The notes beneath the pieces were generated by a model. That model searched no databases. It saw nothing but the letters and a program-made list of their open reading frames with translations, and was not told the DNA's origin. Made by a program: the position numbers and the translations under genes. From assembly GCF_947507565.1 (NCBI RefSeq), contig NC_089177.1, positions 2,790,001 through 2,854,000 of the forward strand: DNA of 64,000 nt, written 5' to 3'. Of this stretch, positions 19,918-30,500 are shown piece by piece. The stretch is from Oscarella lobularis (lineage: Eukaryota; Porifera; Homoscleromorpha; Homosclerophorida; Oscarellidae). Every line of letters starts with the position of its first letter. The stretch's first letter is position 1.

Positions 19918-21015
19918 CTAGCGCCGCGTCGTTCCAGGTTCGCCTGCGCTCGCCAAGCGAATATACCGTTTGTACGAATTGCTTTTCCATCGTCCCAGTG
20001 CCCGGATCGCTTCTTCCCCCTTTCCACTTCTCGCCGCCGCCGTTGCCGCTCCGATGCGTAAGCTGTGGCCTGATACTCGATCGGCGGGCATCCCTCTCGC
20101 TGTCAGCGCGCTTCGTATCGCCTGCGCAAAATGACGAGGCGTCAGCGGGTCCCCCCTGGGGAACTGGAAGAGCGGGCCCTCGCCCGCACCCCGCCGCGCC
20201 ATGTACTGTAACAGCGCCGCTACGGGACATCGCCCCGCATGTTCTCGCCCCAAGAACACGTACGCTCCCTCGCCGAATTGATCCGTTTTTGAGAATTTGA
20301 TGTGTAGCCTCGCCCAGGTCGGATCCTGTCGATTGTCGACGGCCACGTCCGACGCGGTTAGATTCCGATGCGGGCGGAACTCGCCGGGTGTCGATACCAG
20401 AAACTCAGCCGTGCGCAAGCAGCCGAAGAAACCAACGCAAACCGCTGCCCAGAGCATCGCCGATTCATAGCTGCTACGGCTCTTCTTCCACTCCTCTCGC
20501 ACGCACTCCAACATTTTTTCGTCGAACGGGAGGCGAGTATCACCTCCGCCGGCTCCCCGTTCCGCCTGCTCCCTTTGAATCCCACGCACGACAAGGGACA
20601 GCCGCGGCGGCCGTGGGGTGAGAGGGTCCCCCAGTCCCTCCTCCACGTGAAGGTTGCGTACCGCCGACAGGTAAGCTCGTATTGTCGCCGCAAGCAGACC
20701 CTCTTCAGCGAGTGCAGCTGCAAATAAGCATAGTGTATTTTCGTTAGTAGGCAATCCAGTGATCCCCGCGCGCTCGCAGAAGTCAAGATAACGGCGTTGT
20801 CCTGCGGAGTAAGCCTTCCTTGTGCCGCTCGCCAGCCCCTTGCTCAAATAGCGCCGACGAGCCTCCTCCAACTGTCCGACGTCCAGCGGGGGTCGGATTC
20901 CGCCAGCTCGTCGAGCGCCGACACGATTTCGCTGGGGAGCGCGATCTCGCTCCACTTGCCGACCTGCGAAGACAACCGGTGAGCTTCGCCCCGTGATAAT
21001 GCGTCGGCGGCCCAA
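19918..21015 (-). CDS. Ngaro tyrosine recombinase
   Basis: About 365 residues if read from the upstream limit of the frame. The N-terminal SAM-like part (YLSKGLASGTRKAYSAGQRR) is followed by the catalytic core: Arg in FFGCLRTAEFL, the HxxR box in SGHSLRIGAATAAARSG, and the nucleophile Tyr in SYKRYIRLAS. It would join the circular cDNA into the genome. It overlaps the end of the reverse transcriptase frame by 172 bp, a normal arrangement in these elements. The frame is open throughout, so the gene may be intact. Confidence 0.85.
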   Translation of the reverse strand: MGRRRIITGRSSPVVFAGRQVERDRAPQRNRVGARRAGGIRPPLDVGQLEEARRRYLSKGLASGTRKAYSAGQRRYLDFCERAGITGLPTNENTLCLFAAALAEEGLLAATIRAYLSAVRNLHVEEGLGDPLTPRPPRLSLVVRGIQREQAERGAGGGDTRLPFDEKMLECVREEWKKSRSSYESAMLWAAVCVGFFGCLRTAEFLVSTPGEFRPHRNLTASDVAVDNRQDPTWARLHIKFSKTDQFGEGAYVFLGREHAGRCPVAALLQYMARRGAGEGPLFQFPRGDPLTPRHFAQAIRSALTARGMPADRVSGHSLRIGAATAAARSGKGEEAIRALGRWKSNSYKRYIRLASAGEPGTTRR

Positions 21016-22652
21016 TTCTTTTCCCCGGGTAGATGTACCGCATTGATCGCGCAGTTGCGATGCGCCAGGGCGAACTGCATGACCCTCACCAGCCGCATCA
21101 GCGCCGCGTCCCGCGACGTTCCTCTGTTACATGCAGCGACTACCGTGCTGTTGTCCGACTCGACTAACAGCGTGCCGCCCGCCCACCGATCGCCCCACAG
21201 GAGCAGCGCCGCGACGATCGGGAACATCTCCTTGGGCGCGATCGCCATCTCTCGCCACTTTGGTGACCAGCGTACGGCGAAGCCTCTCCAAGTGCCCTCC
21301 GTCACGTCTAGGGCTCCACAGCCCCATGATCCCGACGCGTCCGTTTGCAGCCTCGCGCGAGGAGGGCCAAAACCGAGAGACGCGATCAAACCGCGCCCAT
21401 TCCACCGATCAGCATAGGCTGACCACCACTCCAAATCTTCTCTCGCCTCCCGGCTAAAACGGACCCGGTGGTGCAGCCGTTTGGGGATCCGCGACAGGTT
21501 GATGAGCCGGCGCACAAAGGCCCGTCCCGGCGTTATGACGGTCGCTGCATGATGTAGCACTCCAATCAGCGACAGCAGCTCGCGCTTTGTCCATGCCCTC
21601 GACCATCGTACTGAATCGATCGCCTCCGCCAGCTTAGCACGCAGTCTCCCGAGCTTAGCGGGTGGCAGGCGCAGCTCACCGCGGGCCGAATCGATCTCGA
21701 TGCCCAAGAAGTCCAGGACTGTAGCGGGGCCTCCCACCTTGTGCATTGCCACCGGCATCCCCAGGTCGCGACATGCCTCTAGAGCAATCCGCAGGCTGTC
21801 GCCGCACTCGCTGGTATCCGCTCTCCCAACGAACAGAAAATCGTCCAGGTAGTGGATTCCCATTGCAACTCCCCGCTCCCGCATGATCCATTGCAGCGCG
21901 TCAGCGACCGCGGAGAAAATCTTTGGAGCCGAGCGTAGACCGAACGGGAGAGCCGCGTCAAGCCATACCTCCTCCCGCCATCGCACGGCCAGCAGCGGCC
22001 GATCGGCGGGGTGCACCGGCACCATACGATATGCCGACTTGAGATCCAGCTTCGCGAGGCGCGCGTTTCTCCCCGCCGCTAGCACCAACCGGGCTGCATC
22101 GTCCACTCTTGCATAATGCACGGACGAGAGCTCCGGGCTAATGCCGTCGTTCACGCTCAGGCCATCAGGCGCGGACAGATTGACAATCAGGCGCCATTTT
22201 CCGGGCTGATGCGGTTTTGGGATTACGCCGAATGGGCTCACGTGGCACCGCAGCCCCGCCGGCGGCGGCCCCACTAAGCGTCGAGCGTGCACCTCGCCCT
22301 CCAGGTATTCTTGAACAACCGCCGCGTTGGCTCGCGCCGAGCCCATATTCCTTTGCGCACTGCGTAAACCGGAGCCTCCCGCAAAGCCAATGCGGAATCC
22401 GCCTTCGAGGCCTGTACAAATGTATTCCGCAAACGATCGGTCGGGATGTGACGCGAGGCCGCGACGCCACTGCTCAACGCGGATTGGTGACGACGTCGCC
22501 CGTAGCTCGTGCGAAAGCTCAGTCTCCGCCGCATCGCTCCTAACGCACGCGTCAAGCGCCTTCAAGTCCGCCCGATAGCGGTAGCGACCGCGGAAGACGT
22601 TGCATTCAGGCGCTGTGATCCCTTCTGTCTCGCCTGTGAGGACAGAGCGCAC
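20844..22652 (-). CDS. Ngaro reverse transcriptase / RNase H
   Basis: 602-residue open frame. Reverse transcriptase marks: WRLIVNLSAPDG, LDLKSAYRMVPVHP, LPFGLRSAPKIFS and the catalytic IHYLDDFLFVG box. The RNase H-like domain follows (LQTDASGSWGCGA, EMFPIVAALLLWG, ESDNSTVVAA, NWAADALSRG) with its acidic residues in place. Copies element RNA to DNA. No internal stops, consistent with a recent, possibly autonomous copy. Read from the first ATG; true expression may depend on readthrough from gag. Confidence 0.88.
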   Translation of the reverse strand: MRSVLTGETEGITAPECNVFRGRYRYRADLKALDACVRSDAAETELSHELRATSSPIRVEQWRRGLASHPDRSFAEYICTGLEGGFRIGFAGGSGLRSAQRNMGSARANAAVVQEYLEGEVHARRLVGPPPAGLRCHVSPFGVIPKPHQPGKWRLIVNLSAPDGLSVNDGISPELSSVHYARVDDAARLVLAAGRNARLAKLDLKSAYRMVPVHPADRPLLAVRWREEVWLDAALPFGLRSAPKIFSAVADALQWIMRERGVAMGIHYLDDFLFVGRADTSECGDSLRIALEACRDLGMPVAMHKVGGPATVLDFLGIEIDSARGELRLPPAKLGRLRAKLAEAIDSVRWSRAWTKRELLSLIGVLHHAATVITPGRAFVRRLINLSRIPKRLHHRVRFSREAREDLEWWSAYADRWNGRGLIASLGFGPPRARLQTDASGSWGCGALDVTEGTWRGFAVRWSPKWREMAIAPKEMFPIVAALLLWGDRWAGGTLLVESDNSTVVAACNRGTSRDAALMRLVRVMQFALAHRNCAINAVHLPGEKNWAADALSRGEAHRLSSQVGKWSEIALPSEIVSALDELAESDPRWTSDSWRRLVGAI

Positions 22653-22752
22653 GTCAACACAAACCCTTCACGGCAATCTTATCCCTTCCACAACTCACAC
22701 GTACCCACATAACTACCCAACACATTTGTTCATGCAACTGTTGCCGCCGCGT

Positions 22753-23691
22753 CTACTCCTTGCCTTTTACGCTGCGCCGCACCGGTGAGCGCTCGCGCTG
22801 AGGAAGACGCTCACCCGCATCCGCGCGCGTGCACACCGACGCTTTGTGATCATCGCCGCATTGCAGGCAAACGTGGCGAAAACGACATGCCGCGCCGAAC
22901 CGGCACCTGGCGCGGTTGTTCCAGTCGAGACAGACGCCGCTTATAGGCGCTCGTGCTCCTCTATCCGGCGTCCGCGCGCGGGCTGCTGCCAGTGGGCGGT
23001 TCAACCACGCCGATGCGTCGATACCGTCGGATCTTGCAGGCGAAGCGCGGTTGTAGTAAACCTCCCCGAGGATGTTTCCGTCCGCGCGCGACCATTGACT
23101 GCTTGGGTTCGCCGCCGCCAGCCGACGAAAACGCTCGTCGTAGCTGCGCCAACCTAAACCGCCGCGCGTCTCCGCGAGGCGCACCACGATGCGTTGATAT
23201 GCCAGCAGCGGGAGCGCGTCCTCCGGAAATTTCGCGCATCGCACGATAGCGTACGCGGCGAAGCACCGTACCCACGCTGTAATGTTGGGTACTTCCTTCC
23301 GTGCGCGCCGCGAGCCTAGCACCAGGTCGCGGAACGGGGCAAACTCATCCTCCTGCCGGCATTCGATGTTCTCCGGGAGTAGCTCCCCCAGGTCGAAAAA
23401 TTCTTTTGTCTGGATGCGCGCGACGAGCTTGCCCGGGATCGCCACTCCTTCGTCTAGGAGGTACGCCGATGGCGTCGCCGCCGATTTCGCCGCCGCTCCT
23501 TTTAGCGCTTCCGCCAAAAACGAAATAGCTCCCGATTTCTCTGCTCCGCTACGCTCTCCGCGCGCGCCGACGCCAGGCGCGCTCGATGCGCTGCCGATTG
23601 TACCACCCGCCGCCGCGCTACCGCTGCCGCCCGCCGCGCTCTGCGGCGTACTCGCCTGCACGCCGCTGCTCGCACCACCATCTGCCGCCAC
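22753..23691 (-). CDS. Ngaro gag-like nucleocapsid protein
   Basis: 312-residue frame, Ala/Gly-rich at the start, helical in the middle, and ending with a CCCH/CCHC-type nucleic-acid binding stretch (CLDWNNRARCRFGAACRFRH, then CLQCGDDHKASVC) and a basic tail. The zinc knuckle supports a gag role. The upstream frame at 23806-24153 probably encodes the original gag N-terminus; a stop (ttaattaag region near 23747) and a frame change separate the two, so gag may be broken in this copy or translated from the inner ATG. Confidence 0.65.
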   Translation of the reverse strand: MAADGGASSGVQASTPQSAAGGSGSAAAGGTIGSASSAPGVGARGERSGAEKSGAISFLAEALKGAAAKSAATPSAYLLDEGVAIPGKLVARIQTKEFFDLGELLPENIECRQEDEFAPFRDLVLGSRRARKEVPNITAWVRCFAAYAIVRCAKFPEDALPLLAYQRIVVRLAETRGGLGWRSYDERFRRLAAANPSSQWSRADGNILGEVYYNRASPARSDGIDASAWLNRPLAAARARTPDRGARAPISGVCLDWNNRARCRFGAACRFRHVCLQCGDDHKASVCTRADAGERLPQRERSPVRRSVKGKE

Positions 23692-23805
23692 GACGACATG
23701 GGCAATCTGATCCGCCAGCGGTAAACCGTCAGCACCTGCCGCACCTTAATTAGCACCGTGACCCGCCATCGCGTCCCCCAACCGCCAGCTGGGCGCGCCC
23801 GCCCT

Positions 23806-24153
23806 TCACCGTAACCCGCTGGAGCGCTCGATCTGAGCGCCGCTGCCTTCGGCTTTGCGCGACCGGGCCCCCATCGCCCCCCCTGTTGCGTTGTTTCTTT
23901 GCCCGCCTTTACCTGTATTCTGTCCGACGTCCGTTTCCGCCCGCTGTGCAAGCGTTCCGTCGCCGGTTGGCGCAGCCGGTTGCGTCGGGCCGATCGCCGC
24001 TTGCTGTGCCAAGGCCTGCGCCGCGCCGGTGGCAGCAGCAAGCGTTAGGAGCTGCGAGAATTCGGCGTTGCCCATCGTCCATGATGGTTGGGTCCGCTCT
24101 CCCTCTTGGGCCAGGGGCGGGGGGATCGTCGCCGATTGTTCGTTAGTCGTCAT
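23806..24153 (-). CDS. Upstream gag-like fragment of the Ngaro element
   Basis: Short frame starting MTTNEQSATIPPPLAQ just inside repeat A1, rich in Ala, Gln, Gly and Pro. Position suggests a gag N-terminal part. It ends before the main gag frame and is in another frame. No domain recognised. Confidence 0.4.
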   Translation of the reverse strand: MTTNEQSATIPPPLAQEGERTQPSWTMGNAEFSQLLTLAAATGAAQALAQQAAIGPTQPAAPTGDGTLAQRAETDVGQNTGKGGQRNNATGGAMGARSRKAEGSGAQIERSSGLR

Positions 24154-24204
24154 CGAAAAGAAAGAAGAGCGAAAACACCGACGTGCGTTGTTGAGAGATA
24201 GAGA

Positions 24205-24309
24205 AAAAGAAAAACGTGCCCGCCGCTGTAGCTTCGAACGGCGTCTGCAGCCGCGCATGCCTCGCTGCGCGACGTCATTAACGGCGGTTAACTAGCATTA
24301 ACCTTCATT
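24205..24309. repeat. Split direct repeat A1 of the Ngaro element
   Basis: 105-bp copy of A2 at the 5' end of the element; ends accttcatt, after which the sequence turns into flanking tttcaatacc. Confidence 0.9.
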
Positions 24310-24466
24310 TTTCAATACCACGTGTTATAAGCCTATGTATAGACCCATTTAATTTTAGAAGTGTGGTAAATTATTTCTCACTTTCTGATTGGTTCCCGAT
24401 TTTCTTTATATTAATTAACTTCCTGTAGCTGGCCCCTGTAGCTATGGTCCACCTGGCGTGCGCGAG

Positions 24467-24472
24467 CACGTG
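24467..24472. promoter_or_regulatory. E-box CACGTG upstream of the cyclic-nucleotide-binding gene
   Basis: In GCGCGAGCACGTGACTCC, 53 bp upstream of the ATG at 24525. Probably once part of a bidirectional promoter shared with Derlin-1. Confidence 0.4.
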
Positions 24473-24524
24473 ACTCCTAAGCAGAGTCTGTTTCGTCTCT
24501 TTGTTCTACACAGACTGTGTAATC

Positions 24525-27065
24525 ATGTCGTCGGCTCGCTTCTCCATACGCACAGCCGATGACATCGCTATGCAGCAAGCACTGCTTCAAACGGCGCCAG
24601 CGGACCGAGACGAAAACCAACTAAGGCGAGCGCACACGCAGAGACCGCAAGCTCACTCACCCGCACCCTCATCCATGCAGACGCCTAGCGAAATGGGTCG
24701 CCTCGCAGCACGGCATTTTCGAAGAAATGCCCAACGGTAAGAATCCCTTCAAGTTGAGGAAAGGGGGCGTTGTATCGGTTTCCGTTCGCAGACTTCGTCG
24801 TCGAAATCTGCCGCTCGAGCCTGCTCCTCTCCGCGGAGGCGGACGACGTTGTTTTCTATCAAAGCTCGCGACAATCGCAGTACGAGCGTCAAGCCACAAT
24901 AGACATAACGAGTTCTATGGTCAATTAGAGCGTTTGTTATTCTTACGGGCATCTTGTCGGCGTATTCGAAAGACCAAACTGGTTCGTCGACCTCGTTTTC
25001 TCATTATTTGCAACGAGACAAGATTTCTCGTCAGGTGGAGCAGCCCTATTCGGACGGCAGCAAAGTGGGCTGTTGCTTGAACGCTTGATCGCGTCTCCCT
25101 CTCGAACGAGGCGACTACCACACGGCAAGAGCGTCGAAACAGCAGAAAATATTTCCCGGGAGGGTAGCGTCTCGTCGCTTCTGCCGGTCGAGCCTATGAT
25201 GTGCGTGAGAGACGTGCAGATGTTAATAATACCGAGGACAGTCCGACTGTGATAGGTGAATTTATGTTTCTTGTAGTCGTTCGTCAAGCGAGCCGATGGC
25301 TATTCACTTGATTGGGAATGCGAGATCCCCTTCACCTTTGGGCCAACCGTCTGATTCAATGAGACGGTCACAGAGTCCCGATCCGTTTCGAGCAAAAAGT
25401 CCGCTGTCGAGGAGGAGAGCAAATCAACGCGGGTCAGAAAATCATCGCAGGGTATGCTGGAAGACTAGTACAGCTGGGGTATCACGTTTCTGTAATCATC
25501 AAGGTGTTTGGACATTTTTTGGGTCGTCTGTTCGAAGGCCAATTGTTTGGAGAGATTTCTTTGTTGAAGCCTGGCGTTCGGCGAGATATGACCGTGGTTG
25601 CTGATGAACAGGTGACTGGGGTGCAAAAAGGAATGGCTCTCGTCATAATTTCGTGTCATTTAGACTACTCTTATGGTTGTTGATTATGCTCATTTTCAAA
25701 GTTGTGCCGAAAGCTTTCATAAAGAAGTAAAACGAAATCTCCGCTCATTTTCTCCTTAATTTGGAACATTGATCTGAAAGGATCTGCACGAGAAAACAGC
25801 CGCTTTGGAGAAACTGGACATTTTTAAGGCGAGCTACTACAACACGTGCTCAAAAGCAATTTTACGTCAAAAATGTTTAGGGTTGGAACTGGTCCCTGCT
25901 CTTTCACATGGCACACAGAATCGTCAAGGAAACCTTTGCCTTCAACTCTTTTATCGTTAGACAAGGCAAACCAGCAGAAGACGTCTTCTTCATAATGTCA
26001 GGCCAGGTAATATTTCTCAACGTTTTATTACGTGCAATAGAAAGCGTCTGTTGGAATGAAGGCCACTATCATCATCCACACTGAACAAGAGGAATCGTTG
26101 ACGCCCACCACGAGACGAAAAGGAACGAGGTGATGATTGCATTGTACTACAGATTATTGGCAAATCAGACTCTTTGCCGCCCAAGTGTCAAGCAGTCTCG
26201 CGAACTGACGACTATGTCAACGGGAGGAATCTTTGGACTAGGAGAAATGCTCTTGAGCATGGAGACGTATGGACTATCATTGCGCGCCAACGAAACGACG
26301 GCGGTCTTGCGGATGAGAAGTGACCATCTGATGTCAGTCGTGAAAAAATTTCATCCTGAGGTAAACGTTGTAAATGAAGGGGGATAGGAAAAGACGAGTG
26401 ATCGCGCAGACGCTTCCTACTCTGATGGACTTTGTCAAACAACGCAATTCTCTCTACGAAAATCGCATATACGACATCAGCGTCGTATCCGACCTCTATC
26501 GAGACGGCACGTGGCTGAGAAACGTCGAACAGGAAGAGACTCTACGACGAGACAAACTCCCGCCTATAATGCATACGCGAAACGGTCGCTCGGCGTCCGG
26601 CACAACGGTATGGGCATATTTTTTGGTGCCGTAAGTCGACTTTTTTGTCAATGTGCAGACGCCGAGATCGCCGCGCATGCAGAGAGCGTCGTCGCCCTTT
26701 CGATCGGAAACGGGTTCTCCTTTTATGTCCACGTCGCCTCGTCTTCGTCGCACCCCCATAAGTCACGGAAGTCCTCGTCTCTTGGAAGGCTCTGAAAGTG
26801 CTGAGACGTCGAGTTAATTCCCTCGTACGATTATTGTTGTCTTTTTTTCTTTTCCTCAGCCTTTCTCGATCCTTTTTCCGATTCGCGACAGAGGATGCTG
26901 TCCGAAGAGTTGGGCCGCATGGACTTGAACTCTCCCCCAGCTATTGCAAAACCGTCGTCGCCGCTGAGTCGTCGCGGGATGGTTGGTCGCTTTGACAATC
27001 CGTCGGTGAGGCTCTCTCCCCCAGCGTCGCCGCTCACGCGCAAAAAGCGACCGCCGCTTCTTTGA
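24525..27065 (+). CDS. Cyclic-nucleotide-binding-domain protein (CNBD2-like)
   Basis: Exon-level model is partial: 24525-24736 (MSSARFSIRTADD), 24792-24879, 24929 to about 25240, about 25279-25449 (SR/SP-rich), about 25512-25611, then further exons to a stop at 27063-27065. Two cyclic-nucleotide-binding-like segments can be read. The first has GHFLGRLFEGQLFGEISLL and VVADEQ, the second has the start ETFAFNSFIVRQGKPAEDVF plus FIMSGQ, and later STGGIFGLGEMLLSMETYG. No kinase, channel or GEF domain is seen. The C-terminus is rich in Ser-Pro and Arg (SPRMQRASSPF, SPPASPLTRKKRPP). Closest idea is the CNBD2 group; ligand binding is not certain because the phosphate-binding Arg is not obvious. Confidence 0.6.
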
Positions 27066-27590
27066 CTCACCAGGTATACAGTGCTCAGTGTTCATATGAT
27101 AGAGGCTCCTTGCAGAATTTTATTGTGCTCGACCCCCCTTGAGAGGATAGTGAGTTCCCGTCATAACGCTTTTGCTAATTGAACATACTGACGATATGAT
27201 ATTCTTTTTGAATAATTATCATCAAATTTCTACCCTCCGCGGAAACAATGAGTCTATTGTTAATACAGACATATACTGTACTGTATAACATTAGAGCTTT
27301 CCGTAGGGCTCGCGGACTTAGCTTGGAACAGTACCGTAGATGTACAGTAAAGCGCATGCATTCACAATTTTGCTATTTTCCCCATGCAACGTACCTCACG
27401 CAGTATGGCTTAGTAATTCCGGCGTACTATCAAACTTTCCGTTTTCTTAAGTCTGTTCGACGTTGTGCAATCGGGATGTTGCGGCGGATCTGGCTCGCGT
27501 GAGCGGCCCGCGTGATCCTTCATCCTCTGAGCATCTGTATCAGCGGAGGGCGGCTTTGGGGTTGCGTCTCATCGCGGAGGGAAAAGTGCA
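27066..27590. other. Intergenic region upstream of the Reelin-like gene
   Basis: 525 bp with no exon I can support. Presumed 3' end of the cyclic-nucleotide gene and promoter of the Reelin-like gene. Confidence 0.4.
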
Positions 27591-30500
27591 ATGAATGTGC
27601 TTTTCGCAAGCCTTTGGACGCTTTTACTGACGCAAGCGTTGCTCTATCGTCGGGCGGACGCCGCAAGTAAGTACCCTTGCATGGGCCCGCCGGGTATAAA
27701 GCTTACAACTTAGAGACGGAGTCCGATTCCTCTGATCGCAGGATTTATGGGTTAGTTTGTGCATGAGTTAGAGCGGCCTCGACGCACTAGGAGTATTATT
27801 ATTAGAACAACGTGGTAGGTCCCCTCGTGCTCTGGCGCGCACACAGGTCCATGGCGGACAAGCGCATACGTCTGTGGAAACAATTCGCTTCACTACCGCA
27901 TTTGACAATGCACCCATTCAATTCGCTTCACTACCGCATTTGACAATGCACCAATTCAGGCTTTTATAGAGTTCATAGGGGCTTTTGAACTTGTATGTGT
28001 ACTGGGGTACTCGTGAGTCTTTCCTCTCACGTGCCGCGGAGCCACGCCGAGCCTGGCTCTGAGTTCAGTGGGGGCTGCGCAGCGCGGCCAGGTCGCAAGT
28101 AAAATTCTCTGCTAACGCTCGGAATTCCTAATCAATAGACGGGGTTACGGCTTTTTCTCGGGCAAACAAATAGTTTATGCGGATTTTTTCGCTTGCAGAT
28201 TGCGCCGCACAGGGAATTCTCGTCATCGACGATTTCGATGCGACGACGGGCAGTTTCCCCGACTCAAGAAAATGGTCAACGCTCTCATTGATTGTTTTTG
28301 CTTGACGCGTTTTCGAATGAGCCGTGGGCCCTATTTAGGACGTTGACGACGGGCAACGGAGTTCTTGTCCAGCCAGCGTGCTCCAACAAGGGAACCCTAT
28401 CAGGAAAATCGGCGATCTTTGGAACTACGGCAGATGCGTCACGAATGCTGGTAAATTGAAATTTTTGAAGAGAGTGCGAAGCGAAATTAATTGTTTGTTC
28501 TTTTAGACTACGCACTCGCTGACAGCAACAGCGGCCAATGCGATTCAATTTGACACGATAACTTGTCCGTATCCCGGAACGACGGGCGACGTTCAAGCTC
28601 AGATTGAATATTCAATCAATAACGGCCCTTTTATCGTGGCAAAAAACATAACGTAAAGGAGAGAATGTAGAAGGTACAAATCTTAAAGGCTCTTGTTCGT
28701 TGCCAGGGTGACATCGGCTGCTCTTCACGTTGTTTATCAATTACCTCAGTTCCTTCGAACAAGCAAAGTGCGATTTCGAATTAGTCAAGATTCGGCTTTT
28801 AGCGGGCAGGGCAGTCAAGTGTGGGCCGTTGACAATTTTGTCATAAACGAAAAGCCGCCTCAGTACCTTCAAGAGAGTTTCGATCCCTTGCACGACTGCA
28901 ATTGGCTTTCTCGTCCTGGATCCTTGACAGGGGTGAGATAGCCACGATTTGATTTGACAGGGAGCTTTGAATGTATTCTATAGGCCTTTGGTCGAAACGG
29001 CAGCGGCAACGCTCTCGTTTTCAACCAGACGACTTCTCCGACGTCGATTGGCCGATTTGCCAACACCGTTCCTCTTAATCTTTCGACGACGTTTTTCACT
29101 GAAATCAGCGCAGAAACAACGATACTGTCGTCAAATTTTGACGACTCGCAGGCAATTGGGTGAGAGTAGATTTAACCCTGCTCCTCCGAAACGACGCATG
29201 ACGCTAAACATTTCAGTTCGTCAAGTACGGTATGGGCAAGCATAACGGGAGGCAGCATCACCACTTCGCCGTCTTGTAAAGCCTACGGTCAATACCAGGC
29301 TTATTTCGCCAGCTCAGGAACTCGAGCGATAACGACGAAACAACTTGACTTTACTCACGCCGAGTAAATTCTTCTTCCGCATTCGAATACGCCACGTAAT
29401 TTTCTTCTTTGCAGTATGGTGAGCTTTTGGATCTCGTTCGGCAGTAGCAGCAATGGTTGCGAGGTTTCCGAATCGGGCGAAAATGTCGTCGTTGAGTACG
29501 CGCCGTCGGGAAGTTCGTTTCAGTCCTTTTATACCGTCAGTTACCAGAGTAAGCGAGCGACAATTTTATTGATTGAATAATGGAATTTTTTCACGTTTTT
29601 AGCGACCGTGCCGACGTTGGTGACCGTCGCATTGCCGTCGGGTGCGAAGACGTCAAATACGGCGCTACGATGGCGTCAGCTCAAGAATTCGGGAGCGAAC
29701 TTAGACATGTGGACATTGAATAATGTGCGTGTGAACGGCACCAATTCGCAGTTCGTGTCAGTTCCCAATTCGGACGTCACGCTCAGCGGGAACGTAAACA
29801 TCTTTACAGCGAATTTTGACACAAGTCGATCTGTCGGGTGAGTGCGAAAGTCCACACTAGTCATTGATTTAGACGAGAGGTTGGTGTTTGTCTCAGTTCT
29901 TCGTCGCCTCTCTGGCAATCAATTCAAGGCGGATCAATCACGTCGTCTGCCGACTGCAAAGCGTACGGATCGTATCAAGCCTTCTTCAATCAAGCCGGTA
30001 CGCGTAGTCTTACTACACAGCGTTTTGATCTGACCCGAGCCACGTAAGAACGTCATCGTCGCCGTATGAGTCCCTCATTTGATTGACCTTCGTTGCTATT
30101 CTAGCACGCTATCGTTTTATATCATTATTGGAAGCAGCAGCAACGGATGTGAACAAGCAGATTCGGGAGAAAATATCGTTGTCGAATATGCCCCAGCGGC
30201 AAGCTCTACGTACAGGACTCTGCGCACTATCACCGCTGGCTGTTCGTCCTTCATACTGCATCTTTCACATTACTATCTGGTCATTGTTATTTTGTAGCAT
30301 ATTCATCAGCCGGTCAGGTGACAATTTCACTGCCGACCGCATCGAAAACCGCCAGCACGATGATCCGATGGCGACAGGCTCAGCACAGTGGAGCCAATTT
30401 TGACGAGTGGTCAATCAATCAGATTATCATCAGTGGAACGTACTCGGTCAAAGTCTCCAGCAATCAGCTTAACTTTCCACGAGACTTTTCGTCGTCAACG

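Larger units (their letters stand above)
19315..24309 (-). mobile_element. Ngaro-type tyrosine-recombinase retrotransposon
   Basis: A 5.0-kb element on the minus strand with split direct repeats in the order A1 (24205-24309), coding region, B1 (19631-19792), A2 (19530-19634), B2 (19315-19476). This A1-ORFs-B1-A2-B2 layout defines Ngaro/Pat-like DIRS-order elements. Coding parts are a gag-like region, reverse transcriptase/RNase H and a tyrosine recombinase; no methyltransferase is seen. There is no target duplication; CATT is shared at both junctions and at the A2/B1 overlap, as expected for integration of a circle by a recombinase. Base composition is much richer in G and C than the surrounding genes, pointing to recent arrival. 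Confidence 0.9.

Noticed and set aside
20358-20786. Extra open frames inside the recombinase and reverse transcriptase genes
   Set aside because: Expected in this GC-rich element; no motifs, and they overlap frames with full catalytic motifs.
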